A stretch of 64,000 nucleotides of DNA from Flavimaribacter sp039888615 (GTDB taxonomy: Bacteria; Pseudomonadota; Alphaproteobacteria; Rhizobiales; Rhizobiaceae), in assembly GCA_039888615.1 (NCBI GenBank), contig JBDQQS010000017.1, one strand, 5' to 3'. Positions 33,471 through 43,044 of the stretch are shown here, piece by piece. Under the pieces are notes generated by a model that was not told the DNA's origin, searched no databases, and saw only the letters and a list, made by a program, of their open reading frames with translations. Numbering within the stretch: position 1 is the stretch's first letter; each line of letters begins with the position of its first letter. The translations under genes and the position numbers were made by a program.

Positions 33471-34976
33471 ATGACAACCCGAACCGAAACCCTGCAGCTG
33501 GAGAACGAAGCCGCGACCGTGCAACTCGGTCAGGACCTCGCCCTGGCCGTCGCGGCCGGCGATTGCGTCGCTCTTTCCGGCGATCTCGGCGCGGGCAAAT
33601 CGACTTTGGCGCGCGCCCTCATCCGGGCGATCGCGGATGACGACGAACTGGAAGCGCCGAGCCCCACCTTCACGCTCGTCCAGACCTATGAATTGCGCCT
33701 GCCGGTCGCCCACATCGACCTCTACCGGATCTCGGACCCACAGGAGATCGATGAACTTGGCCTTGACGACGCGCTCGCCACCGGCGTCGCCCTGATCGAG
33801 TGGCCCGAAAGGGCGGAAGGGGAACTGCCTGACGAGACAATCCTGATCGCGTTCGCGGAATCCGGCGTCGGACGATCCGTCACGATCTCTGGCCAGGCAG
33901 AACCCATGGACCGTATCGCGCGAACGCTTCAGATCAGGGCCTTTCTGGAAACATATCGACCAGGAGCCCAAAGACGATACTTCCAGGGCGACGCCTCGAC
34001 CCGGCGGTTCGAACTGATACGCGGCGACAACGGCGAGGAGCTGTTCCTGATGGATTCGCCGGAAAAGCCCGCCGGTCCAGTGGTGCGCGACGGCAAGCCG
34101 TACACGGCCATTGCTCATACCGCCCTGACGGTTACGCCTTTCGTCGCGATCGCGGAATTCCTGCGCGCTTCCGGCTTTCGGGTTCCGGAGATCATCGCCT
34201 GTTCGCTGGATGACGGAATTCTGCTTGTCAGCGATCTTGGGCGGACCGGGGTGCTCGACGCGCATGGCCGACCGATCGAGGAACGGCTGTCGACGGCGAT
34301 CGACTGTCTGCTCAAGCTGCACCGAACGACGATCCCGCCCACCATCGCGGTTCCCGGCGGGCCAGACTACGCGATACCACCCTATGACGCCGACGCCATG
34401 ATGATAGAGGTCGAGCTCTATCTCGACTGGTATCTGCCCCATTTCGCGGGCGAGACGGTTACGGCGGAAGAACGGAAACGCTATATCGCCGACTGGCGCG
34501 CCGTCATCGCCAGGCTTCAGGGCGCCGTACAAAGCCTGGTCCTGCGGGATTTCCACTCCCCCAACCTGATTTGGAATGCTTCCGGAGAGGGAACCGACCA
34601 GATCGGTATTGTCGATTTCCAGGACGCACTGGCCGGTCCGGCCGCCTACGATGTCGCATCGCTCGTTCACGATGCGCGGGTGACGGTCGATGCTGAGCTC
34701 GCCAGGCGGCTGGTGGCGCGCTATCTTGATGCGCGCAACAATGACGAGAGTTTCGACCAAGAGAGCTTTCTGGAGGCGCTCGCCATTACTCAGGCGCAGC
34801 GGGCGACCAAAATCCTCGGCCTCTTCGTTCGACTGAAGGAGCGTGACGACAAACCCGGATATATCGCGCATATGCCGCGCATCCGCGCCTATCTAGCCAA
34901 GGCTCTGCGACACCCGGCGCTAATTTCCTTGCATGAACACTATTATCGGGCTGGAATCGGCCCAGACGAATCATAG
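33471..34976 (+). CDS. Fusion of TsaE ATPase and AmgK-like phosphotransferase
   Basis: A 501-residue bifunctional protein. Residues 1-145 are TsaE, the ATPase of the t6A37 tRNA-modification complex (Walker A GDLGAGKSTLARAL, Lys43; SPTFTLVQTYELRLPVAHIDLYRI). Residues about 150-500 are an aminoglycoside phosphotransferase-like kinase (LRDFHSPNLIW catalytic loop; GIVDFQDALAGPAAYDVASL). The kinase resembles AmgK, which phosphorylates the anomeric hydroxyl of MurNAc/GlcNAc in peptidoglycan recycling, and the MurU-like gene follows. This fusion is common in rhizobia. The start is uncertain: ATG 33471 is chosen over TTG 33435; neither has a strong ribosome site. Confidence 0.9.
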   Translation: MTTRTETLQLENEAATVQLGQDLALAVAAGDCVALSGDLGAGKSTLARALIRAIADDDELEAPSPTFTLVQTYELRLPVAHIDLYRISDPQEIDELGLDDALATGVALIEWPERAEGELPDETILIAFAESGVGRSVTISGQAEPMDRIARTLQIRAFLETYRPGAQRRYFQGDASTRRFELIRGDNGEELFLMDSPEKPAGPVVRDGKPYTAIAHTALTVTPFVAIAEFLRASGFRVPEIIACSLDDGILLVSDLGRTGVLDAHGRPIEERLSTAIDCLLKLHRTTIPPTIAVPGGPDYAIPPYDADAMMIEVELYLDWYLPHFAGETVTAEERKRYIADWRAVIARLQGAVQSLVLRDFHSPNLIWNASGEGTDQIGIVDFQDALAGPAAYDVASLVHDARVTVDAELARRLVARYLDARNNDESFDQESFLEALAITQAQRATKILGLFVRLKERDDKPGYIAHMPRIRAYLAKALRHPALISLHEHYYRAGIGPDES

Positions 34977-35001
34977 CGGACCATCCGCCGGGGAACGCAT
35001 C

Positions 35002-35730
35002 ATGCCCAAAACAGCCATGATCCTGGCAGCAGGTCTTGGAACCCGCATGCGACCGATCACCGACACGCTCCCGAAACCGCTGGTCGCGGTCGCGGGACGG
35101 ACCCTGATCGACCACGCTATCGACAATCTCGTGGCGGCCGGCGTCACGCGGGCAGTGGTGAACGTCCATTATCGCGGCGCTCAGTTGCACGAGCACCTGC
35201 AGACAGTCGACCGGATCGAGATCGAGATTTCCGACGAAACCGGGAAGCTGCTCGATTCTGGCGGCGGCATCGTCAAGGCCTTGCCTCTGCTTGGCGCCGG
35301 TCCATTCGCGATCGTCAACGCCGACACGTTCTGGCTGGAAGCCCCGGGCGGCGACGTCTCCAGCCTGCAGGCGATGGCCGACGCCTGGGACGCGGACCGG
35401 ATGGACATGCTGCTGATGACGGCACGTCTGGACCAATGCACGGGATACGACGGAAAGGGCGATTTCCTGGTCAAAGCAGACGGCAGGTTGCTCCGTCACG
35501 ATCGCGTCTCCGCCGATCCGGTGGTCTATCCGGGCGCGGCGATCATCCATCCGCGCATATTCGATGGCGCGCCAAACGAGCCCTTTTCTCTCAACTGGTG
35601 CTTCGACAAGGCGATCGCCTCCGGCCGCCTGTTCGGCTTCGCCATGAGCGGCCATATCCTGACCATCGGCACGCCCGAAGCGATCGGCGAAGCCGAAGCG
35701 GCGATGGCCCGGTTTGGCGCAAACCCATGA
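35002..35730 (+). CDS. MurU-like sugar-1-phosphate nucleotidyltransferase
   Basis: A 242-residue nucleotidyltransferase: MILAAGLGTRMRPITDTLPKPLVAVAGRTLIDH gives the nucleotide loop and catalytic Lys; ETGKLLDSGGGIVKAL and FAIVNADTFW follow. MurU makes UDP-MurNAc from MurNAc-1-phosphate in the recycling route that bypasses de novo synthesis and fosfomycin. The pairing with the AmgK-like domain supports this over a generic sugar role. ATG 35002 has GGGGA upstream; the longer frame to 34933 overlaps tsaE. Its TGA overlaps the addB ATG (ATGA). Confidence 0.88.
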   Translation: MPKTAMILAAGLGTRMRPITDTLPKPLVAVAGRTLIDHAIDNLVAAGVTRAVVNVHYRGAQLHEHLQTVDRIEIEISDETGKLLDSGGGIVKALPLLGAGPFAIVNADTFWLEAPGGDVSSLQAMADAWDADRMDMLLMTARLDQCTGYDGKGDFLVKADGRLLRHDRVSADPVVYPGAAIIHPRIFDGAPNEPFSLNWCFDKAIASGRLFGFAMSGHILTIGTPEAIGEAEAAMARFGANP

Positions 35731-38700
35731 CGCGGAACAATCTGTTCACGATCCCGCCCGGCGCGCCATTTCTCAAGGTGCTGGCGGCGCGTCTGTGCGA
35801 CGGAACGCTAGTCCAAGGATTTCGCCATAGCGCCGACGACCCCTTGTCGTTGGCTTCCGCCGTGATCTATGTTCCGACACGCAGGGCGGCGCGCGCGCTG
35901 CGATCCGAGTTCGTCGATCTGCTGCCGGCGCCAAGCGCAATATTGCCGGTCATCCGGCCGCTCGGAGACTATGACGAGGACGCAGGCTTTTTCGACGAGA
36001 CGATTGCGCAGGAAGACCTTGCGCCGCCCGTCGGCCAGACCGAAAGGCTGCTCGAACTCGCCAATCTGATTCTCGCCTGGAAACGCCAGCTGCCGAAAGC
36101 CGTCGCCGACGTGCATGGCGATCACCCGTTGCTCGCGCCGGCAAACCCCGCGGACGCAGTGTGGCTTGCCAGAAGCCTTGCCGACATGCTCGATTCCATG
36201 GAAACCGAGGAACGGCCCTGGTCGGCGCTCTCCGATATCAGCAGCGAGGATCATGCGCGCTGGTGGCAATTGTCGCTGGAATTCCTCAAGATCGCCTCGG
36301 TCTTCTGGCCGCAAAGGCTGGTCGAACTGGACAGATCGAGCGCGGCGGCGCATCGCAATGTCGTCTTGCGCGCTGAGGCCGAACGCCTGAAGAGCGCTCC
36401 CCCCGACGGACCGGTTATCATCGCCGGGTCAACGGGATCAATCCCTGCGACGGCCGAACTGATGCGAACCGTGGCCGGTCTGGAGCGTGGCGCCGTGGTG
36501 CTGCCGGGTCTCGATTTTAACATCGGCGAAGCGACATGGCCGTTGGTCGGCGGCGCGCCTCGGGACGAATTTTTCGACCCGGCGATCTGCGCTCACCCGC
36601 AATATGGCCTGTTCGCCCTGCTCGCAAAACTCAAGGCCAATCGTGACGACGTGGCGAGCCTCGCCGAACCGGATGCGGATATGGCCGTGCGCAACCGGAT
36701 CGTATCGACTGCGCTGTTGCCTGCGGAAGCCACGCAAACCTGGATTGAAAGCGATCTGACACCGTCAGAAATCACGGGAGCCTGCAGGCGCATTGACCTG
36801 ATCGAAGCGGCGAACGAACGCGAAGAGGCCCTGGCGATTGCAACAGCCATGCGGCTTTCGGCCGAGCCGGAAGCAGCAAGCCAGCCGCGCAATGTGGCGC
36901 TGGTGACGCCGGACCGCAAACTGGCGCGCCGGGTATCCGCCGAACTCAGGCGCTTCGGGATCGACGCCGACGATTCCGGCGGACAGTCGCTTGCCCTCAC
37001 TCCGCCGGGCGCGATATGCCGGCTCATACTCGCCGCCTGCTGCCGACCGCAGGATCCGGTGGCGCTTCTGTCGTTGATGAAACATCCGCTTTCCCGCTTT
37101 GGCGGCACAGCGACCGAAGCGCGCCAAAACGCCCGCCTCTTCGAGCGGATCGTGCTTCGCGACGCCAGGTTTCCGGTCGAAACCGCCTCGATCGTCGCGG
37201 CGTTCGACCTCCGCCTTGCGGAACGCCAGGCGGAGGCGCGTCATGCGCCCTTCTGGTGGCGACGGCTGACTGACGTCGATATTCAGCGCTGCCGAACTTT
37301 CGCCGAAACCGTGGAAGCCGCTCTTGCGCCCCTGACAGGCGTGAAGGCTGCGCTGCCGGTCGCCGAATGGATCGGCAGGACGATAGAGGCGCTGGAGGCG
37401 GTAGCGTCGGACGATCGCGGCGACCTTTCGGACTTGTGGTCGGGAGAGGCCGGAGAGCAATTGTACGGCTTGCTTGCGGAAATGCTGGAGGATCGCTCGG
37501 GCCTTGCTTGCAGCGCCTTCGAATGGATGGGTATGACGCCGGCGCTGCTGGCCGGCGAGATGGTCAAACCGCGCGCTGGGAGCCATCCGCATGTTTTCAT
37601 TTGGGGTTCTCTCGAGGCGCGTCTGCAGCCAGTCGACACGTTGGTCATGGCAGGCCTCAACGAGGGTACCTGGCCAGGACAGACCTCGACAGATCCTTTC
37701 CTCTCGCGCAGCATGATGACGGAGATCGGTCTTGAACCGCCGGAAAGGCGGACCGGGCTTGCCGCCCATGACTTCCAGATGAATCTCGGCGCGCCCCATG
37801 TCATCCTCTCGCGCTCTGCGCGGTCTGCAAACGCGCCAACGGTGCCTTCCCGCTGGCTGCAGCGGCTTCTCGCGATCGTCGGCGACGACGCGGCGACGGC
37901 CATGCGCGCGCGCGGCGCTCGTTTCGTGCAATGGGCCAGCGACCTCGATCTTGCCAGCGACATGCCGCTCGCCGCACGGCCAGTCCCGAAACCGCCGGCG
38001 GAGCTTCAGCCGAAGCGCTACTCCTTCAGCGAAGTTCAGAAATTGCGGCGCGACCCCTATGCGATCTACGCCAGGCGCGTATTGCGGCTCGACCCGCCGG
38101 AAGAGCTCGGCCTGGAGCCGGGACCCGCAGAGCGCGGCACCTTGTATCACGGCATCGCCGAGCAATTCGCCGCCGTGGCCGGGCAGGACGACGCCGAAGA
38201 CCGTTTGCGCGACATCTGGCGACAGGCTTTCGAGGAAGCCGGCCTGCCCGCGCATATCAGGATCATCTGGCAGACGGAGTTCGAACGGATCGCCGGACCG
38301 CTGATCAAATGGGAACGCGGCCGCGCCGCCATGATCGCGACACGCCATACCGAAATTCGCGCGGCCTACGACATAGACCAATGCGGCGTGCTTTTGACGG
38401 GGATCGCCGACCGGATCGACATCGCAGATGACGGTGCTGTCGAGATCATTGATTTCAAGACCGGCAGTTCGCCGAGCCGTAAAGTGGCCTGGACCCTGCT
38501 CGACCCGCAATTGCCGCTGGAGGGAGCGGCCCTCATGGCCGGCGCCTTTACCGGCGTCGATCCTCTTGATCCGGAGCACCTGATCTATGTGCGGCTTCGT
38601 CCTGACGACAATTTCAAGGCGGAGTATGTGGACGGGTCGATCCGCGGATATCCGGACGCGAAGTCGGCGACGGATCTTGCGACGGAAGCGCTTACCCGTT

Positions 38701-38858
38701 TCACCGACCTGATCAACGCGCTGGCGCGCGGCGAACTCGGCTTCGCCTCGCAGATCATCCCCGACGCGACCGCTCAATATGGCCACGAATACGACCATCT
38801 CGCCCGCGTTCAGGAATGGTCCGTCCTGGAAGACAGCCCGAACGGGGACGGCGATTGA
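35727..38858 (+). CDS. addB: Double-strand break repair protein AddB
   Basis: A 1043-residue subunit of the AddAB helicase-nuclease, the alphaproteobacterial counterpart of RecBCD. The N-terminal region is a helicase-like fold with a degenerate ATP site; the C-terminal region holds a RecB-type nuclease (TLYHGIAEQFA, GIADRIDIADDGAVEIIDFKTGS, with the Asp and Lys of the PD-(D/E)xK site). Start at 35727 overlaps the murU stop by four bases; the stop overlaps the addA ATG (TGATG). The frame upstream of 35727 is a shadow of murU. Confidence 0.95.
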   Translation: MTRNNLFTIPPGAPFLKVLAARLCDGTLVQGFRHSADDPLSLASAVIYVPTRRAARALRSEFVDLLPAPSAILPVIRPLGDYDEDAGFFDETIAQEDLAPPVGQTERLLELANLILAWKRQLPKAVADVHGDHPLLAPANPADAVWLARSLADMLDSMETEERPWSALSDISSEDHARWWQLSLEFLKIASVFWPQRLVELDRSSAAAHRNVVLRAEAERLKSAPPDGPVIIAGSTGSIPATAELMRTVAGLERGAVVLPGLDFNIGEATWPLVGGAPRDEFFDPAICAHPQYGLFALLAKLKANRDDVASLAEPDADMAVRNRIVSTALLPAEATQTWIESDLTPSEITGACRRIDLIEAANEREEALAIATAMRLSAEPEAASQPRNVALVTPDRKLARRVSAELRRFGIDADDSGGQSLALTPPGAICRLILAACCRPQDPVALLSLMKHPLSRFGGTATEARQNARLFERIVLRDARFPVETASIVAAFDLRLAERQAEARHAPFWWRRLTDVDIQRCRTFAETVEAALAPLTGVKAALPVAEWIGRTIEALEAVASDDRGDLSDLWSGEAGEQLYGLLAEMLEDRSGLACSAFEWMGMTPALLAGEMVKPRAGSHPHVFIWGSLEARLQPVDTLVMAGLNEGTWPGQTSTDPFLSRSMMTEIGLEPPERRTGLAAHDFQMNLGAPHVILSRSARSANAPTVPSRWLQRLLAIVGDDAATAMRARGARFVQWASDLDLASDMPLAARPVPKPPAELQPKRYSFSEVQKLRRDPYAIYARRVLRLDPPEELGLEPGPAERGTLYHGIAEQFAAVAGQDDAEDRLRDIWRQAFEEAGLPAHIRIIWQTEFERIAGPLIKWERGRAAMIATRHTEIRAAYDIDQCGVLLTGIADRIDIADDGAVEIIDFKTGSSPSRKVAWTLLDPQLPLEGAALMAGAFTGVDPLDPEHLIYVRLRPDDNFKAEYVDGSIRGYPDAKSATDLATEALTRFTDLINALARGELGFASQIIPDATAQYGHEYDHLARVQEWSVLEDSPNGDGD

Positions 38859-41800
38859 TGAGCGATTCCTTCGACATCACCTGGACGCAGGCGCAGCAGG
38901 AAAAAGCGTCCAATCCGGCCCGGTCCGCATGGGTGTCGGCGAACGCCGGCTCGGGCAAGACGCATGTGCTGGCGCAACGGGTCATCCGGCTGCTGCTGGA
39001 CGGTTGCCGGCCATCCGCCATTCTCTGCCTGACCTATACGAAGGCGGCCGCATCGGAGATGTCGAACAGGGTATTTGAACGGTTGGCGGAATGGACACGG
39101 CTGGACGACGCCGCGCTTTCGGCGAGGCTCGCGGATATCGAGGGGCGACGGCCGAACGCCCTGCGCCTCGCCTTTGCCCGCCAGCTCTTCGCGCGCGCGC
39201 TGGAAACGCCGGGCGGCCTGAAAATCCAGACTATTCACGCCTTCTGCGAGGCGGTGTTGCACCAGTTTCCGCTGGAAGCCAATGTGGCCGGTCACTTCGA
39301 GGTTCTCGACGAAGCCGACGCGCGACGCCTGCTTGACGAGGCCCGCGAAACCTTGCTGACAGAGGTGGCGCAGGACGCGAATGCACGGCTGGTCGATGCG
39401 TTCAGAAACGTGCTGGCCGCAACCGGTCAATGGGGCATGGAACGGCTGTTCGAGGAGATCGTCGGCGAACGTGCGGCGATCACCGAATTCCGGCTTGCGG
39501 CGGAACGCCAGGGCGGCGAAGAAAAATTGTTACGCAGGATCACGGGGCTCGATCCGGACGACACGGAGGCCTCCATATTGAGCTCCGTCTGGCCGCTCGC
39601 CGGATTTCAGGGACCAGCGCTCGCCGATTTTGCGGAAATCGCGCGCAGTCAGAAAGCCAAGCGGGCGCGCGAATTTGCGGACGGACTGATGCAAGCCGCG
39701 GCGTTGGACGATCCACAGGATCGCTATTCAGCGCTTGCCATGCTGTTCCTGACGTCGGAGGGCAAGCCCCGCAAACTCGCCTCCCTGGCGACAAAATCGA
39801 TTCAGGAGGCCATTCCCGATCTGGAAGACCGGATAACAAAGGCCCAGGATCAATTCATCGCGGCGCGCGACCGGCTGCAGAGATTGCGCATGGTGCTTCT
39901 GACCTGCGACGCGCTGGTGCTCGCTCGCCGTCTCGACACCGGCTACGAAGCGCTGAAGCGCCGCGACGGCAAACTGGATTTCGACGACCTTGTCGCCCGA
40001 ACCGGCGCGTTGCTGGCGCGTGACGGCGCAGGCCCATGGGTGCACTACAAGCTCGATCGCGGGATCGACCATATTCTCGTCGACGAAGCGCAGGACACGA
40101 GCCCTGAGCAATGGGCGGTGATCAGCCGGCTGGCCGCAGAGTTCTTCGCCGGTCAATCGTCGCGCGAAACGCTTCGCACCCTGTTCGCCGTCGGCGACGA
40201 GAAACAGTCGATCTACTCCTTTCAAGGCGCGCGACCGGATCTCTTCCGGATCAAGCAGCGTGAATTCAGCCTCATGGCCCGCGACGCAGACCGGCATTTC
40301 GAACAGCCGAGGCTGCGGCTCTCCTTCCGTTCGACGGCGAGCGTGCTTGCGGCGGTGGACGATGTTTTCGAGCCGGAAGAGAACCGGCGCGGGCTCGGCG
40401 AGCCAGGCGAGCCGGTCGCCCACAGCTCCCACAGAGGCGGCGAACCGGGCGTCGTCGATCTGTGGGAGATGATCGGCAAGCAGGCGAGCGACGACCATGA
40501 CGACTGGCGCGCGCCTTTCGACGCGATCGCGGAAGCCGCGCCGCCGGCGGAACTCGCGCGCCGGATCGCCGGGACAATTGTCGGCTGGCTTCGCAAGGAG
40601 GAATGCATCGTGCGCTCCGGCGCGAAGCGCCCGATCAGCGCGGGAGACATTCTGGTGCTGGTGCGCAAGCGGGACGCCTTCGTCAACGCGCTGATGCGCG
40701 AATTGAAGAAGGCGCAGATTCCCGTCGCCGGCGCGGACCGGCTGGTGCTGACCGGACATATCGCCGTACAGGACCTGATGGCGCTCGGTCGGGTTATGCT
40801 GTTGCCCGGAGACGATCTTTCGCTGGCCGCCGTTCTCAAGAGCCCGCTGTTCGGTTTTGACGAGGACATGCTGTTTCGCCTGGCGGCCGGACGGCCGGAA
40901 CAGGCGAGCCTGTTCGATCATCTCGCAACGCTTGCGGAAACAGAAGGCGACGTCTGGCGGGGAGCGCATTCCCGGTTGACCGGACTGCTTGCGATCGCCG
41001 ACGCCGCCTCTCCCTTTGAATTCTACGCGCGCCTGCTTGGACCCGACGGCGGCAGACAGCGCTTCCTCGCACGGCTCGGCACGGAAGCCAGCGACATTCT
41101 GGACGAGTTTCTTTCGTTCTGCCTCGATCATGAATCCGGCGACCTTCCGGGTCTGCAGGCCCTGATCGCGTCGCTGGAAAACGCCTCTCCCGTCATCAAG
41201 CGCGAACTGGAGCAGGGGCGCGACGAAATCCGCATCATGACGGTGCATGCCTCCAAGGGGCTCGAGGCGCCGGTGGTCTTCCTGGTGGATTCCGGAGGAA
41301 AGCCAGCCGACGAACGCCATGCGCCGCGTCTGCAGACGCTGCCGATAGAGGCCGCAACCGGATTGCCGGTGTCCGCGCCGCTCTGGATTCCCGGCAAAAG
41401 CTATGCCAACAGCGTCGGCGACGCCGTGAAATCGGACTGGCTTTCGGCCATGGACGACGAATACCGGCGGCTTCTCTACGTCGGAATGACGCGCGCCGCC
41501 GACCGGCTGATCGTCTGCGGCTATCACGGGATCAAGGTCCCCTCCTGGCGTCACTGGCACGCGATCGTGAAAGACGCCCTCTCGGAAAGGGCCTCCGCAT
41601 CGCCCGAGACTTTCAGCGCCGGTGGCGCGCAATGGGAAGGGCTGCGCTACACGCTGCACGACGCCGAGGGCTTTCAGCTGCAGTCGGGCGCGGCTGCGCC
41701 CGAAAGCGACCATCCGCCGCTTCCCGACGCGCTTGGCCGACCGCTTCCGAAGCCGAAGCGCTTGCCGCGTCCTTTGACCCCGTCATCGACGGGCCTTGCG

Positions 41801-42388
41801 GTCGAGGCCGAACCGTCCGACGCGCCGGTCATGACGTCGCCCTTCGACAACGAGCGGGGCGACGAGCGGCCGCTGGAGCGCGGCCGGATCGTTCACAGGC
41901 TGCTGCAGCTTCTGCCCGAACAGGCGACTGCCGAGCGGCGGCGTCTGGCCGCCCGCTATCTTGAGCGGGCGCTTCCCGACTGGAGCTCGCAGGACCGCGA
42001 AGCCCTCGCCGACAACATTCTTGCGATCCTGGAGAATCCCCGGTTCGCTCCGGTGTTCTCCCCCGCAAGCCGCGCCGAGGTTTCGATGATGGGCACGCTG
42101 GAGATCGCCGGCGAGCAACGGGCAGTCTCGGCGCGGCTCGACCGGCTGGCCGTCTCGGAGGGCGAGGTGTTGATTGTCGACTACAAGACCGACCGCAACG
42201 TCCCGGCCGACGAAAGCGAAGTCGCCCAGGTGTACCTGACACAGCTTGCGCTCTACCGCGCGCTGCTGCAGCCGATCTACCCGGACCTGACGGTGCGCGC
42301 GGCGCTTCTCTACACGGAAGCTCCACGCCTGATCGTCTGCGACAACCGGCGCCTCGACGAGACGCTTTCAGCGCTGTCGACAATGTGA
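38858..42388 (+). CDS. addA: Double-strand break repair helicase AddA
   Basis: A 1176-residue UvrD/RecB-like helicase-nuclease. Walker A is SANAGSGKTHVLAQR (about residues 28-40), followed by LCLTYTKAAASEM, IQTIHAFCEAVLHQFP, VDEAQDTSPEQW (motif II), GDEKQSIYSFQGARPDLF (motif III), VHASKGLEAPVVFLVD (motif V), RLLYVGMTRAADRLIVCGY (motif VI) and the C-terminal nuclease LIVDYKTDRN. Start 38858 is set by overlap with the addB stop. Confidence 0.96.
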   Translation: MSDSFDITWTQAQQEKASNPARSAWVSANAGSGKTHVLAQRVIRLLLDGCRPSAILCLTYTKAAASEMSNRVFERLAEWTRLDDAALSARLADIEGRRPNALRLAFARQLFARALETPGGLKIQTIHAFCEAVLHQFPLEANVAGHFEVLDEADARRLLDEARETLLTEVAQDANARLVDAFRNVLAATGQWGMERLFEEIVGERAAITEFRLAAERQGGEEKLLRRITGLDPDDTEASILSSVWPLAGFQGPALADFAEIARSQKAKRAREFADGLMQAAALDDPQDRYSALAMLFLTSEGKPRKLASLATKSIQEAIPDLEDRITKAQDQFIAARDRLQRLRMVLLTCDALVLARRLDTGYEALKRRDGKLDFDDLVARTGALLARDGAGPWVHYKLDRGIDHILVDEAQDTSPEQWAVISRLAAEFFAGQSSRETLRTLFAVGDEKQSIYSFQGARPDLFRIKQREFSLMARDADRHFEQPRLRLSFRSTASVLAAVDDVFEPEENRRGLGEPGEPVAHSSHRGGEPGVVDLWEMIGKQASDDHDDWRAPFDAIAEAAPPAELARRIAGTIVGWLRKEECIVRSGAKRPISAGDILVLVRKRDAFVNALMRELKKAQIPVAGADRLVLTGHIAVQDLMALGRVMLLPGDDLSLAAVLKSPLFGFDEDMLFRLAAGRPEQASLFDHLATLAETEGDVWRGAHSRLTGLLAIADAASPFEFYARLLGPDGGRQRFLARLGTEASDILDEFLSFCLDHESGDLPGLQALIASLENASPVIKRELEQGRDEIRIMTVHASKGLEAPVVFLVDSGGKPADERHAPRLQTLPIEAATGLPVSAPLWIPGKSYANSVGDAVKSDWLSAMDDEYRRLLYVGMTRAADRLIVCGYHGIKVPSWRHWHAIVKDALSERASASPETFSAGGAQWEGLRYTLHDAEGFQLQSGAAAPESDHPPLPDALGRPLPKPKRLPRPLTPSSTGLAVEAEPSDAPVMTSPFDNERGDERPLERGRIVHRLLQLLPEQATAERRRLAARYLERALPDWSSQDREALADNILAILENPRFAPVFSPASRAEVSMMGTLEIAGEQRAVSARLDRLAVSEGEVLIVDYKTDRNVPADESEVAQVYLTQLALYRALLQPIYPDLTVRAALLYTEAPRLIVCDNRRLDETLSALSTM

Positions 42389-42488
42389 GCGCGTCCGCCT
42401 TGAAATTCTGCCGGCCGTGTCTGATATTAGGCCCAACGACAGGGTCCGATTCTTTGCGGGCCCGATTTCAATTCGAAGGAGCAAATTC

Positions 42489-42809
42489 ATGGCCACTGTG
42501 AAGGTCGATAATGCAAATTTCGAGAAGGAAGTCCTCAATTCCGCCGAGCCGGTGGTTGTCGACTTCTGGGCCGAATGGTGCGGACCGTGCAAGATGATCG
42601 CCCCCAGCCTGGAGGAAATCTCTGCGGAGATGGAAGGCAAGATCAAGGTCGCAAAGCTTAACATCGACGAAAATCCGGAGCTCGCCGCCCGCTACGGCGT
42701 GCGTTCGATTCCGACGCTGACCATGTTCAAGGCCGGCGAAGTCGCCGACATGAAGGTGGGCGCTCTGCCGAAATCGGCGCTTTCCAGCTGGATCAGCGGC
42801 GCCGTCTGA
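42489..42809 (+). CDS. trxA: Thioredoxin
   Basis: A 106-residue thioredoxin with the active site WAEWCGPCKM (Cys31, Cys34), cis-Pro loop VRSIPTL and the conserved C-terminal helix. Supplies electrons to MsrA-type and ribonucleotide reductases. AAGGAG precedes ATG 42489; the upstream extension to 42417 is not needed. About 100 bases separate it from addA. Followed by its own terminator. Confidence 0.97.
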   Translation: MATVKVDNANFEKEVLNSAEPVVVDFWAEWCGPCKMIAPSLEEISAEMEGKIKVAKLNIDENPELAARYGVRSIPTLTMFKAGEVADMKVGALPKSALSSWISGAV

Positions 42810-42834
42810 GCGGACTCACTTTTTAGACATTCAG

Positions 42835-42869
42835 CCCGCAAAGCCGTGCGGCCTTGCGGGTTTTTCTTT
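42835..42869 (+). terminator. Rho-independent terminator after trxA
   Basis: Stem CCCGCAA/TTGCGGG extended by GCC/GGC after one mismatch, loop GTGC, followed by TTTTTCTTT. Confidence 0.88.
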
Positions 42870-42923
42870 GCCCTGTGGAGGCTGGCTTTGGGTCGCAAAG
42901 GCTGATTTTTCCGAGAGACCGGA

Positions 42924-42955
42924 TGGATCCCGGCTCGGGGGCCGGGATGAGGGCG
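42924..42955. repeat. REP-like palindromic element
   Basis: ATCCCGGC-TCGGGG-GCCGGGAT with flanking TGG and GAGGGCGGG. The form TGGATCCCGG...CCGGGATGA is a widespread type of intergenic palindrome in alphaproteobacterial genomes, so this is probably one member of a dispersed family. Confidence 0.6.
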
Positions 42956-42964
42956 GGAAGGAAA

Positions 42965-42987
42965 GACGCAAAGGCGTCAAGCCTTTG
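42965..42987. repeat. Overlapping short hairpins next to REP-like element
   Basis: GACGC-AAAG-GCGTC (42965-42978) overlaps the alternative hairpin CAAAGGC-GTCAA-GCCTTTG (42969-42987), which is followed by TTATTATTA. Only one can form at a time. It could be a backup terminator. Confidence 0.4.
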
Positions 42988-43044
42988 TTATTATTACATA
43001 TTCTTCTTTGTGATTACAGCGCGCACGCACGCCATTCCTTCTCA

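Noticed and set aside
33468..34871. Minus-strand open frame (467 codons) opposite the tsaE fusion
   Set aside because: Antisense shadow; no recognisable domain.
36765..38798. Long minus-strand open frame (677 codons) across addB
   Set aside because: Antisense shadow of addB; the sense strand has clear AddB motifs.
39728..41713. Long minus-strand open frame (661 codons) across addA
   Set aside because: Antisense shadow of addA, which has all helicase motifs on the plus strand.
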